Assembly (NCBI RefSeq): GCF_018141445.1
Contig: NZ_CP058649.1
Location: 577,001 to 641,000, forward strand
Length of the DNA: 64,000 nt
Direction: 5' to 3'
Source: Vallitalea pronyensis
GTDB lineage: Bacteria > Bacillota > Clostridia > Lachnospirales > Vallitaleaceae
A model generated the notes under the pieces. It saw only the letters and a program-made list of their open reading frames with translations. It had not been told where the DNA came from and did no database searches. Shown here one piece after another: positions 28,021-36,526 of this stretch; position 1 is the first letter of the stretch; every line of letters begins with the position of its first letter. The position numbers were made by a program, and so were the translations under genes.

Positions 28021-28620
28021 ATGGACTATTTTGGTAATCAAATAGGTAAGTTAATTGAAGAACTATCACGGTTACCGGGTGTAGGCATCAAGACAGCACA
28101 GCGGTTAGCCTTTCATATTATAGACATGCCGATAGAGCATGCCGAGCGATTATCTACAGCTATTATTGATGCTAAGAAACATATTCATTACTGTAACCAA
28201 TGCTGTACATTGACGGATTCCGAATTGTGCCCCATTTGCAGCAGCCCAAAAAGAGATAATCGTATCATTATGGTGGTAGAAGACCCCCGTGACATGGCTG
28301 CTTACGAAAGAACCAAGCAATACAAAGGCGTTTACCATATTCTTCATGGCGCCATTTCCCCTATGATTGGTATTGGACCGTCAGACCTTAAGATTAAGGA
28401 ACTTCTGAATAGGCTATCATCAGATGATATTGAAGAAGTGATCTTGGCTACCAATTCCACCGTAGAAGGTGAAGCCACAGCCATGTACCTCAGTAAAATC
28501 ATTAAGCCGTTAGATGTCAAGGTATCAAGGATTGCTAATGGTGTACCTATTGGTGGGGACTTGGAGTATGTGGATGAAGTGACGTTATCGAGGGCTTTAG
28601 AAGGTAGGATTGTGTTGTAG
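28021..28620 (+). CDS. recR: Recombination protein RecR
   Basis: DNA clamp acting with RecF and RecO in loading RecA at gaps. 199 residues, standard length. Helix-hairpin-helix [18 protein letters not shown], zinc finger Cys58, Cys61, Cys70, Cys73, and a Toprim domain with [12 protein letters not shown] and [25 protein letters not shown] precedes the ATG. Confidence 0.98.
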   Translation: MDYFGNQIGKLIEELSRLPGVGIKTAQRLAFHIIDMPIEHAERLSTAIIDAKKHIHYCNQCCTLTDSELCPICSSPKRDNRIIMVVEDPRDMAAYERTKQYKGVYHILHGAISPMIGIGPSDLKIKELLNRLSSDDIEEVILATNSTVEGEATAMYLSKIIKPLDVKVSRIANGVPIGGDLEYVDEVTLSRALEGRIVL

Positions 28621-28696
28621 GGTAAGGTAAAACATGTGAAACACGAAAACTGTTATCATAAAGTATAAAGTTTTTCGCAAATTGAAAAGTTTTATT

Positions 28697-28750
28697 AAAA
28701 ATCATGGTAATGATGAGTAAAGTCTCATCCATAACCATGATTTTATTATT
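28697..28750 (+). terminator. Terminator after recR
   Basis: An outer stem AAAATCATGGT/ACCATGATTTT encloses a second stem GATGAG/CTCATC and is followed by TTTTATTATTTT. It closes the ybaB-recR transcript. Confidence 0.75.
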
Positions 28751-28896
28751 TTCCAAAGAATAAAGATTACATCTTTTAATAATACGTCATTCAATGTTAT
28801 ACTAATTATGTCTCAAAGAGCATTCAAAAGAATTTACACAAATTTCATAGGTATTATGAATTAATAGTTATAAAAAAAGAATGGAGGATATAATTT

Positions 28897-29130
28897 TTGA
28901 GTTTTGTTAAAAAACATTATGAAACATTTTTTGGCTGTTTATCTTATGCATTAATCGGATTGCTTTTTATTAATAGAAATGTAATGTCATATTTAATCAT
29001 TGGTGATCTAATCATATTTAGTGTACCGACTATGATAATTTGTAGAACGCGAGTACCATCAAAAAAGTTAGGCATAATGATAATTATTTCAATTTTTATA
29101 AAGCTTGTGGTAGTAATTGTATTCAGATAA
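28897..29130 (+). CDS. Small unknown membrane protein (77 aa)
   Basis: Not recognised. The translated frame has three hydrophobic segments: about 12-25 (CLSYALIGLLFI), 30-47 (MSYLIIGDLIIFSVPTMII) and 58-76 (LGIMIIISIFIKLVVVIVF). It is probably an integral membrane protein. The start is a TTG nine bases after GGAGG. No partner is evident; the DUF429 gene follows 73 bases later. Confidence 0.55.
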   Translation: MSFVKKHYETFFGCLSYALIGLLFINRNVMSYLIIGDLIIFSVPTMIICRTRVPSKKLGIMIIISIFIKLVVVIVFR

Positions 29131-29203
29131 CTAGTCTTCTTAAGGATAAAATATCAACCTTGAAGGAAAATGGAAATTGAATAAAGTGTGAAAGGATAAA
29201 TAG

Positions 29204-29926
29204 ATGAAATTCATAGGAATTGATGTCCACCTACGTAATAATACAGTGGCAATCATTACTGATACATTAGATGTTCATAGAATAGAGTTTATGGATAGAA
29301 AAGAGTTAACGCATGTTGTAAAGGAAACAGCTCCATCCATTATTGCTGTTGATGCTCCCTATAAGCTCAATAAAGGATTTATGAATGATGATAATTATAG
29401 AGAGAAGTTAAAACCAAACTTAAAGGGGCATTTTAATAAGAAAGTATGTGAATATGAGTTATCCAGAAGAAACATTCAACCATTTTCTACACCAGGAAAA
29501 ATAGAGGGCGTTACAGGTTGGAATGGTTGGATGCTAGAAGGATTTGAGTTATATGATGCTCTAGAAAAGCTAGGGTATTCACTCATTCATAGTGAAAACA
29601 TAAATTCTGTAAATAAGGGATTTGTAGAAGTTTTTCCTCATGCAAGTTTTGTCACAACATTAGAATACATTCCCGCTAATAAGAAAACAGACAGAGGATT
29701 AAATGAACGAATAGATATACTTAAAAAACTAGGTGTTAAGAAATTTCAAACATTAGTTACGGGGTCTAAAGACGCTAAATCAGATAAACTAGATGCTTTG
29801 ATCGCAGCTTATACAGCCTTTTGTGTTTATAAAAAGCACGTTTGTTTTGTAGGTGATGTAAGAGAGGGAGAGGTTACTTTACCTGTGATGAAAGTAAGAG
29901 ATAAATATAGATACGCTAAAGTATAA
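29204..29926 (+). CDS. DUF429-family protein (RNase H-like fold)
   Basis: 240 residues. The opening FIGIDVHLRNNTVAII resembles the first strand of an RNase H-like domain. Further family features are IIAVDAPYKL, the segment SRRNIQPFSTPG, GFVEVFPHASF and the C-terminal SDKLDALIAAYTAFCV, where Asp and the preceding Lys/Asp replace the common HxxDALLCA motif. Members are often called predicted nucleases, but no activity is established. RBS AAGGAT precedes the ATG. Directly followed by a pseudogene remnant. Confidence 0.75.
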   Translation: MKFIGIDVHLRNNTVAIITDTLDVHRIEFMDRKELTHVVKETAPSIIAVDAPYKLNKGFMNDDNYREKLKPNLKGHFNKKVCEYELSRRNIQPFSTPGKIEGVTGWNGWMLEGFELYDALEKLGYSLIHSENINSVNKGFVEVFPHASFVTTLEYIPANKKTDRGLNERIDILKKLGVKKFQTLVTGSKDAKSDKLDALIAAYTAFCVYKKHVCFVGDVREGEVTLPVMKVRDKYRYAKV

Positions 29927-29934
29927 TAACGTTA

Positions 29935-30075
29935 GGCACTATTACCTTTATTACTCCAGAAGCATATCAAAATTGTCTTTAGGAAGGCAAAATAATTAAT
30001 ATTCATGAAGGAAGCAAGATTGCTGGATATGCTAAAGTTATTAAGATATATAATGGCCCATTGAAAAGAGCTTAG
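29935..30075 (+). pseudogene. Remnant of an EF-Tu C-terminal-like small protein
   Basis: One reading frame encodes GTITFITPEAYQNCL, an in-frame TAG at 29980-29982, then EGKIINIHEGSKIAGYAKV and IKIYNGPLKRA before a natural stop. The pattern (hydrophobic strand, EG...IxEGxKxxGYAxxxKI) matches the beta-barrel end of EF-Tu-like small proteins found as orphans in bacteria. There is no start codon or binding site, and the 5' part is missing. Either a decayed gene or, less likely, a readthrough frame. Confidence 0.6.
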
Positions 30076-30122
30076 ATTAAGAAAAACTATAGTCAGATTA
30101 ATTATATATAATAAAATTGTTT

Positions 30123-30153
30123 GGACTTGTGTCTACGGTATCGACACAAGTCC
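30123..30153 (-). terminator. Terminator of the beta-helix gene
   Basis: An 11-bp stem GGACTTGTGTC/GACACAAGTCC with a 9-base loop. On the minus strand it is followed by AAACAATTTTATT. It lies 12 bases after the stop codon. Confidence 0.8.
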
Positions 30154-30164
30154 ACTTATTACAT

Positions 30165-32054
30165 TTATACTAACACAGAAGGTATCCTTATTATATGTTC
30201 ACCTTCCATAAGATTCTCAAAAGGTCCAACGGTTGGAGCAGAATCTCTTTTGACGCCAAGAAGGTCACGATCAAAAATAATGGGGGTTAAATCAGGGTTT
30301 TCAAACAATTGTTGTGACTGAAAAGATCGTTTTAATCCTTCGGTATTAATGATACCTAGTTGAGACTTCTTCATATAGTTTCCCAGATTGGTTTTAAAAG
30401 ACAGACCATTAGCATCTTCAATCAAGTCAACATACCCACGAGCATCTTTAATCATTGTAGGATGATGTTCTTTTCTAAAACACTTGGCATTGTTAAGGTA
30501 AATGTTGTTAGACACTTCAATTGGTATGGAAGTCACATCATTTGACAAAGGCTTATCATCAGTTTTTGATTGGTTTAACTCATCAACGGTGATATACTTA
30601 TCATATTCTGTTGTACCAAAAGCAGAATCATCACTATGATTACCCATAAAAATGTTGTTATAAACACGGTCATCACCACCTAAAATGACCATAACCCCCA
30701 GAATATCTGTTTCATGTGGAAAATGATAAGGTGTAAAACGGCGTAGCTCATTGCAAATGGTTAGTTTTCCACAAAACAGGTTATGAATGAAAGCGGTTCC
30801 TTGGGATTGATAGCGGAGGTTATCTTCCGAGAGGAAAATGTTGTTATCCACAATACATGGGCCATGACAAACTTCGATATACAAATCTTGAATGTTATTG
30901 TCATACATAATATTTTGCGAAATCCGTGTCCCTTGTGTTTCCCAATCAAGCCATAATCCTCTGGCACTATGGTGTAACCTATTCCCTATAATTTGTGTAT
31001 CAATAGGGCAATGTAACTTAATTGCGGCAAGTTCTGCACCACTGAATTCACCTTTGCTATTAATATTATAGATATGATTGTTGGATATCTGAGAAAAAAT
31101 ACAGCCTTTACTGCCAACAATACCTGTTTGACCACAATCAAAAATTTCATTATGTCTAATGATATGACTTCCTACTGTATCCCTATGCCAACCATCACGC
31201 AGCGCATTAAAAACCACTTCGGTAAAGGTTTGCGCACCACCTTTAGAAGCATTTTTTGACCATTCGTTATCATAAGGGTCTTGCTTTTTACCAATACTTA
31301 TACCACTGCATTTAGAATTGCTAATGGTGTTATGTTCAATGATCCAACCTTTACTCCAATGGGTGCCGATTAAGCCGGTCTGAAGCGCTGTAGGTGGAGC
31401 CCATTGTGTTGCAGCATTTTTCATAATGAAACCTGACACCGTAATATAGTTTACGCCTGTCTTTTCTGGCCAGAAACAATAGGGTCTGACACTTATTTCA
31501 ACAAGTGTTTCATTTGGATTCATGTCATGGAAATTTGCCCATATGGTTGTTGTGGCTTTATCCGATTGACAGAACCATTTATAAGAAAACCAAGGGTCAG
31601 GGTTGTCACCTTCTTCCGGTTTGAGAACTTGTTCAAGTGTAGGTACCTCATATAATGCATGGTCGTTAATAAAAACTTCGCCGGTATGGTGGGTATAACC
31701 ATGATCATCAAACCAATCACCATAGAGTTCATCCACAAAGGGATTATAATGACCAAAAAAGCTGTTATCGATCTCAACTTTCCATACACCATTGCCTTGT
31801 GCCTTCCAGTTATTGATGATTTCCGACCCTGTAATGATAACTTTATCACCTTCATTGCTTCGGTAAACAATCCGCCGCTCGTCAGACTCACCGCCATGAA
31901 CAGGATTTACCCATTCTCTGTAGATACCTTCCATTACAATGATTTCATCACCAGGCTGAGCCATTGTTGCCGCTTGAGATATGGTTGAAAATGGGCTTTC
32001 CTTTGTTCCAGTGCCCGTTTGTGTCGCTTGATTGGATACATAATAGATCATCAT
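30165..32054 (-). CDS. Right-handed parallel beta-helix protein, probable polysaccharide-active enzyme
   Basis: 629 residues. The start YYVSNQATQTGTGTKESPFS and the following TISQAATMAQPGDEIIVMEG IYRE pattern are the DUF1565/pectate-lyase-like beta-helix opening. Repeated coils carry N-rich ladders such as WIIEHNTISNSKCSGISIG, IIRHNEIFDCGQTGIVGS and IIGNRLHHSARGLWLDWE. Such proteins bind or cleave acidic or arabinose-rich polysaccharides. No signal peptide is present, so it should act inside the cell, which is unusual for a beta-helix lyase. RBS AAAGGA precedes the ATG. It is divergent from the AraC regulator at 32198. Confidence 0.85.
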   Translation of the reverse strand: MMIYYVSNQATQTGTGTKESPFSTISQAATMAQPGDEIIVMEGIYREWVNPVHGGESDERRIVYRSNEGDKVIITGSEIINNWKAQGNGVWKVEIDNSFFGHYNPFVDELYGDWFDDHGYTHHTGEVFINDHALYEVPTLEQVLKPEEGDNPDPWFSYKWFCQSDKATTTIWANFHDMNPNETLVEISVRPYCFWPEKTGVNYITVSGFIMKNAATQWAPPTALQTGLIGTHWSKGWIIEHNTISNSKCSGISIGKKQDPYDNEWSKNASKGGAQTFTEVVFNALRDGWHRDTVGSHIIRHNEIFDCGQTGIVGSKGCIFSQISNNHIYNINSKGEFSGAELAAIKLHCPIDTQIIGNRLHHSARGLWLDWETQGTRISQNIMYDNNIQDLYIEVCHGPCIVDNNIFLSEDNLRYQSQGTAFIHNLFCGKLTICNELRRFTPYHFPHETDILGVMVILGGDDRVYNNIFMGNHSDDSAFGTTEYDKYITVDELNQSKTDDKPLSNDVTSIPIEVSNNIYLNNAKCFRKEHHPTMIKDARGYVDLIEDANGLSFKTNLGNYMKKSQLGIINTEGLKRSFQSQQLFENPDLTPIIFDRDLLGVKRDSAPTVGPFENLMEGEHIIRIPSVLV

Positions 32055-32197
32055 ATCATGTCCTTTCTCATGGATGTTAATTGCTTTTTGGATTGAAAGT
32101 ATTCTATGTAAGTTTATACTAGCAACTTAAGGGGAAATTGTATATAATCTATTATATGAAAAAAGTTAACTATCTTCTGATTGGAGGTCATACGCAT

Positions 32198-33097
32198 ATG
32201 GAAAATAAAACCGAATCAACGACACCATCATTAATGAGCATGCAACCAAGAGTGTTGACATCCACTTTTTTTGTATCGACTAACAGCCTAAAACCAAACA
32301 CACCAATGAACGAACGGGTATGTTTTGACTATGAGTTGGAATTTTATGTGGATAGTAATGAGGGAAAGATGGTTATTAATGGAGAAAGGTTCGAAATCCA
32401 TAAAAATTCAATTATTCTACGAAAACCAGGGGAAGTGGTTCAAGGCATAGCAGCTTATAATTGTTATTTGGTTTGTTTTGATTTATATAATTATCGTAAA
32501 AGTATACCTAAGGATTATTCTTTTTCCACAACTAAGCCTATCCATCCGCTTATTACAAATGGTTTTATGGAATCCATACCTCATTTAATACACTTACCTG
32601 ATCCAGAGCTTTATCATCAACTCTTTCAATCACTTTATCATGCATTTATAGAATCATCACCCATTAATGAGCTTAGGATGCATACACTTCTAACAACCAT
32701 ATTACTTCAAATATATGATCATTCTAGGGCTATAGCTTGTGGGAAAGGCTCTATTTTACACTATAAAAAAATTCAAGATACGATTGGTTACATCCATCAA
32801 AACTTTAAGTCTCAATTGACATTAAATGACTTATCCCGTATGGTGCACCTAAGTCCGTCGTATTTTCATCATATATTTAAGGAAAGCGTAGGTATGACAA
32901 TGAACGAGTATATCATTAAGGTACGATTAGATCATGCCAAAGCAATGCTTATAAAAGAACAAGAAGTCATTGCAGATATTGCTTATGATTGTGGTTTTGA
33001 ACACCCCTCTTATTTTTATACACTGTTTAAAAAGCGTATAGGTATGACACCCAGAAATTATCGTAAGCTTTATCAACGACCTTTAAATGAGTGGTAA
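32198..33097 (+). CDS. AraC-family transcriptional regulator
   Basis: 299 residues. The N-terminal sensor half has an AraC_binding-like pattern (FDYELEFYVDSNEGKMVING, ILRKPGEVVQGIAAYNCYLV). The C-terminal 100 residues have two helix-turn-helix motifs, LSRMVHLSPSYFHHIFKES and IAYDCGFEHPSYFYTLFKKR, and the closing MTPRNYRKLY. The ATG at 32198 follows GGAGG; an upstream in-frame ATG at 32138 lacks a site. It likely regulates the divergent beta-helix gene 143 bases away. Confidence 0.9.
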   Translation: MENKTESTTPSLMSMQPRVLTSTFFVSTNSLKPNTPMNERVCFDYELEFYVDSNEGKMVINGERFEIHKNSIILRKPGEVVQGIAAYNCYLVCFDLYNYRKSIPKDYSFSTTKPIHPLITNGFMESIPHLIHLPDPELYHQLFQSLYHAFIESSPINELRMHTLLTTILLQIYDHSRAIACGKGSILHYKKIQDTIGYIHQNFKSQLTLNDLSRMVHLSPSYFHHIFKESVGMTMNEYIIKVRLDHAKAMLIKEQEVIADIAYDCGFEHPSYFYTLFKKRIGMTPRNYRKLYQRPLNEW

Positions 33098-33254
33098 AGC
33101 TACAATCTTTAGGACTATTTTAGCATGAACACTATGTTTGAGATTCCAATGGTATATGCTTTTTTTATACATGATATGATATACTATAATGATAAAATAC
33201 TAGAAGGTTAACAAAGTTTTATGGTATTTATATAGCTTAAAAAGGAGGGGTAAT

Positions 33255-34193
33255 ATGTTAATTCGATCTGGAGTAATAGAAGATAAGGCAGAATGGATTA
33301 AGCTTGCCAAGGAGGTGGCTCATGTATTCCGTGTACCTGATATGGCAGATAATGAAGAATTTCAAGCATATGTGATTCGGGCTTTAAAAGGAAATGAAGC
33401 CATCGTCGCAATGGACAGAATGACAGATGCTTGTCTTGGTATCATTAGTTTTTCAAGGAAACATAACAGCATCGCATGGTTTGGTGTATTTGAACAGCAT
33501 CGTGGAAAAGGTGTAGGAGGAAAATTACTTAACTGTGCCATTAACCAGCTTGATTGGAGCCAGGACATCACAGTGGAAACATATCCAAAAGACTATGCGC
33601 CAGGAATCCCTGCTCGAAAAGTATATGAAAAATATGGTTTTAGGGATACGGATGAATTACGTTTTGATGAATACAACAACCTAATCTGTAAGATGACTAT
33701 TCCTGCAAATGATAGAAAAAAAGGTCACAGTTTTCATTATCATATTGATACATACACAACATGGGCAGATAAGGCTCAATGCCCGGTCTGTCAAAAACAG
33801 GAACCACCATACCCGCCTATCCTCATAAAAGAATTAGATTATTCGTGGGTCGAATGCCACCCAGAAGCACAGGGAAAACTCTTTGGTAAATGCCATGTGC
33901 TTAGTAAGCAGCATTCTGAGCATTTTTATGATATGGCAAGAGAAGATATGGCTAATTTTATGACGGATGTGCAAAAGGCAGCACAAGCTTTGCATCAAGT
34001 GACTGGAGCTGTTAAAGTTAATTATGAAATACATGGCAATTCAATGCCTCACCTTCATGTGCATCTGTTTCCAAGATACCTGGATGATGATTTCCCTAGT
34101 GCACCTATTGATTATCGGTTGACAGAACCCTCACCTTATGAATCGGAAGAAGCGTTTAAGTGGTTTATTCAGAAAATGCAAGCATTACTGTGA
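33255..34193 (+). CDS. GNAT acetyltransferase fused to a HIT-family hydrolase
   Basis: 312 residues with two enzymes in one chain. Residues 1-150 are a GNAT N-acetyltransferase with the acetyl-CoA loop QHRGKGVGGKLL. Residues about 165-312 are a HIT nucleotide hydrolase or transferase with the histidine triad in MPHLHVHLF (His266, His268, His270) and a Cys pair CPVCQ that may bind zinc. RBS GGAGGGG precedes the ATG. The fusion suggests acetylation and nucleotide hydrolysis of one substrate, but which is unknown. It converges on the DUF4240 gene with 2 bases between stops. Confidence 0.9.
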   Translation: MLIRSGVIEDKAEWIKLAKEVAHVFRVPDMADNEEFQAYVIRALKGNEAIVAMDRMTDACLGIISFSRKHNSIAWFGVFEQHRGKGVGGKLLNCAINQLDWSQDITVETYPKDYAPGIPARKVYEKYGFRDTDELRFDEYNNLICKMTIPANDRKKGHSFHYHIDTYTTWADKAQCPVCQKQEPPYPPILIKELDYSWVECHPEAQGKLFGKCHVLSKQHSEHFYDMAREDMANFMTDVQKAAQALHQVTGAVKVNYEIHGNSMPHLHVHLFPRYLDDDFPSAPIDYRLTEPSPYESEEAFKWFIQKMQALL

Positions 34194-34195
34194 AT

Positions 34196-34672
34196 CTACT
34201 TGGATTCAACCCATTGTTCCTTATTGCTAAAGGTTTCAAAATCATATGCGGAGACGTACTCAAAGGTTTCATCATTTTTTAGCTCATAGGCTTCATCAGC
34301 CACATAAAGTAGTGCCTCAAATTCTAAGTCTTCGGGCATCAATTTAGGGTTATTGAGTACTTTATTATAATAATCTTTTCCATTAGCTACGACCACACAA
34401 CGAGCGTATAAAAAATTATCGACGGAGAAATAAGTGTTTTCATCTACATAGGCATCTTCACCAATATTTTTTGCATAGGCTATACCATCCAAATCATAAA
34501 GGTGTTTTGAAAGAATATCAAGAAATGTATAGATAGCCTCATTGGGTTTACTTGATAAATAGTGGATAGCACTTTCTAAAACTTTGTCATCATCACCCTC
34601 ATGATCCCAATTAAACATGGAAATAATGTTCCAAAATTCATTTTCATCCATTAATGCTGTATGCTCATGCAT
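34196..34672 (-). CDS. DUF4240-domain protein
   Basis: 158 residues, soluble and very acidic. The DUF4240 opening MDENEFWNIISMF and the central YDLDGIAYAK and DNFLYARCVVVANGKDYY are recognisable. The family has no established function; its members often resemble immunity-like or WGR-associated small proteins. A ribosome binding site (GGAGGTATG) precedes the ATG. It is monocistronic. Confidence 0.8.
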   Translation of the reverse strand: MHEHTALMDENEFWNIISMFNWDHEGDDDKVLESAIHYLSSKPNEAIYTFLDILSKHLYDLDGIAYAKNIGEDAYVDENTYFSVDNFLYARCVVVANGKDYYNKVLNNPKLMPEDLEFEALLYVADEAYELKNDETFEYVSAYDFETFSNKEQWVESK

Positions 34673-34940
34673 ATGTCATACCTCCAATGTTATTCTATAT
34701 TGCGTAAGCGTTATATAGAAATTTAAAATTATTAATGATAGCACTATTATATTTTGCATCATTCATAAAATTATTCTCAAGGATAGATAGATTGTGAGAG
34801 CAATAGATTCCAAATGTCAAAACTACTTGGTGTCTATTTTTTTGTGTTTATTTTGATGGCATATATAATGAGTTCATTATAAGTTCATATTGAAAGATTA
34901 TCATGGGGTTACAAAAAATAATGACAAGGAGGATATGCAA

Positions 34941-35837
34941 TTGAAAAATACAAACCAACATAAAAAGAAAAAAAATGTAAGAAAAGGGATCATAGGACTT
35001 CTGGTTGTTGTAACAGCCATATCCATTATGTTAATTTTGCCTAATTATTTACGAAACAACAGGGATAATGCCTATAATACAGAGGTCATAGAAAAAAGAG
35101 ATATCGTTAATTATTATCAGTTTTCAGGCATCGTTGAAAGTAAAAATCGTCAACATGTGATTGCAAAAGAGATGATGCAGATCACAGAGATTTTAGTTGA
35201 AGAAGGTGATGTGGTTAAAAAAGATGATGTTATTTTTAAAGCCAGTCGTGATGTGGAAATAAAAGCAGATATTGATGGTGAAATTTCTAAGATATATGTG
35301 GATGAAAATGCTCAAGTTCTAGGTGGCACAAAACTAATGGATATCGTGGATTATGATAACCTTCAAGTGACCATAAAAGTCGATGAATACTATATTTCAT
35401 CCATTGAAGAGGAACAAGAAGTTGACGTATATATTGACAGTCTAGGAAAGAATATCAAGGGCGTTATAGCAGCCATATCGAGAGAAGCCAAAAATGTCAA
35501 TGGGGTATCTTATTTCACAGCAGATATTGACCTAGAAAAAGACAGTGAGATACGTGTAGGCATGAATGCGGAATCCAAAATGCTTAATGAGATGGCTGAA
35601 GATGTGTTGACACTTTCAATGGAAGCATTGCAGTTTAATGATGAGAATGAACCTTATGTACTTATAAAAGAGGATAAAGGTCTGCCAGTAGAGAGAAAAA
35701 TAGATATTGGTATCAATGATGGGTTATTCGTTGAGATCGTCAATGGGATTTCTCTCGATGATACAGTCATGGTGCCTAAAAAGACAACAGATGATGGGGG
35801 AAGTTTTAGAGGACCATTTGGAAGGGAGCAGGGCTAA
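34941..35837 (+). CDS. Membrane-fusion/periplasmic adaptor of a MacAB-like ABC exporter
   Basis: 298 residues: one N-terminal membrane anchor (GIIGLLVVVTAISIMLILP) and then a HlyD/RND-type adaptor with a lipoyl-like half-motif (ITEILVEEGDVVKKDDVIF), barrel-sandwich and beta-barrel segments (RVGMNAES) and a C-terminal membrane-proximal domain. The long coiled-coil hairpin of Gram-negative adaptors is nearly absent, as in YknX-like proteins. A TTG eight bases after AGGAGG is taken as the start; the ATG at 34935 is only two bases from that site, and the frame opens at 34890. It is first of a gene set with the ATPase, permease and two-component pair. Confidence 0.85.
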   Translation: MKNTNQHKKKKNVRKGIIGLLVVVTAISIMLILPNYLRNNRDNAYNTEVIEKRDIVNYYQFSGIVESKNRQHVIAKEMMQITEILVEEGDVVKKDDVIFKASRDVEIKADIDGEISKIYVDENAQVLGGTKLMDIVDYDNLQVTIKVDEYYISSIEEEQEVDVYIDSLGKNIKGVIAAISREAKNVNGVSYFTADIDLEKDSEIRVGMNAESKMLNEMAEDVLTLSMEALQFNDENEPYVLIKEDKGLPVERKIDIGINDGLFVEIVNGISLDDTVMVPKKTTDDGGSFRGPFGREQG

Positions 35838-36526
35838 TGAAAAATGCCATACTTGAAATGAAACATATAGAAAAAGTATATACCATGGGTGAAGAACAGC
35901 TCAAAGTGCTCAATGATGTTGAACTTACCGTCAACCAAGGGGAATTCTTATCCGTGGTTGGACCATCAGGCTCCGGTAAATCAACCCTTATGAATATCAT
36001 AGGCTGTCTCGATACACCCACGAAAGGTGAATATATATTAGCTGGTCAAGAAGTAGCAGGACTTGATGAAGTGGAATTGGCGAGAATAAGAAATAAAGAG
36101 ATTGGTTTCATCTTTCAACAATTTCAATTACTACCTAGGCTATCGGCACTGGATAATGTCATGCTTCCACTGGTATATGCAGGAACCAGCGAAAAAATAA
36201 GGAAAGATAAAGCGAAAGAAATGCTCATAAGGGTAGGCTTAGAAGATAAAATGAGAAATCGTCCCAATCAATTATCTGGAGGACAACAACAGAGGGTGGC
36301 TATTGCAAGAGCGTTAGTGACGGAACCAACAATATTGCTTGCAGATGAGCCCACAGGCGCACTTGATCAGAAAACAGGGCATCAGATTACCAACCTTTTT
36401 AAAGAGCTTCATGAGGAGGGAAAAAACATCATCATGATCACCCATGACATTGATGTTGCTAAAAATGCAAGTAGGATTGTGCATATTTTAGATGGCTGCC
36501 TAGGTGAGGGGGAAGACTATGTTTAA
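35837..36526 (+). CDS. ABC exporter ATPase, MacB/LolD type
   Basis: 229 residues. Walker A GPSGSGKST, Q-loop FQQFQLLPRLSALDNVMLP, signature LSGGQQQRVAIARAL, Walker B ILLADEPTGALD and the switch His in MITHD are complete. The pattern TGALDQKTGHQI is typical of the MacB/FtsE group that powers lipoprotein, peptide or antibiotic export. The start overlaps the stop of the adaptor gene by one base, and its end overlaps the permease start by eight bases. Confidence 0.96.
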   Translation: MKNAILEMKHIEKVYTMGEEQLKVLNDVELTVNQGEFLSVVGPSGSGKSTLMNIIGCLDTPTKGEYILAGQEVAGLDEVELARIRNKEIGFIFQQFQLLPRLSALDNVMLPLVYAGTSEKIRKDKAKEMLIRVGLEDKMRNRPNQLSGGQQQRVAIARALVTEPTILLADEPTGALDQKTGHQITNLFKELHEEGKNIIMITHDIDVAKNASRIVHILDGCLGEGEDYV

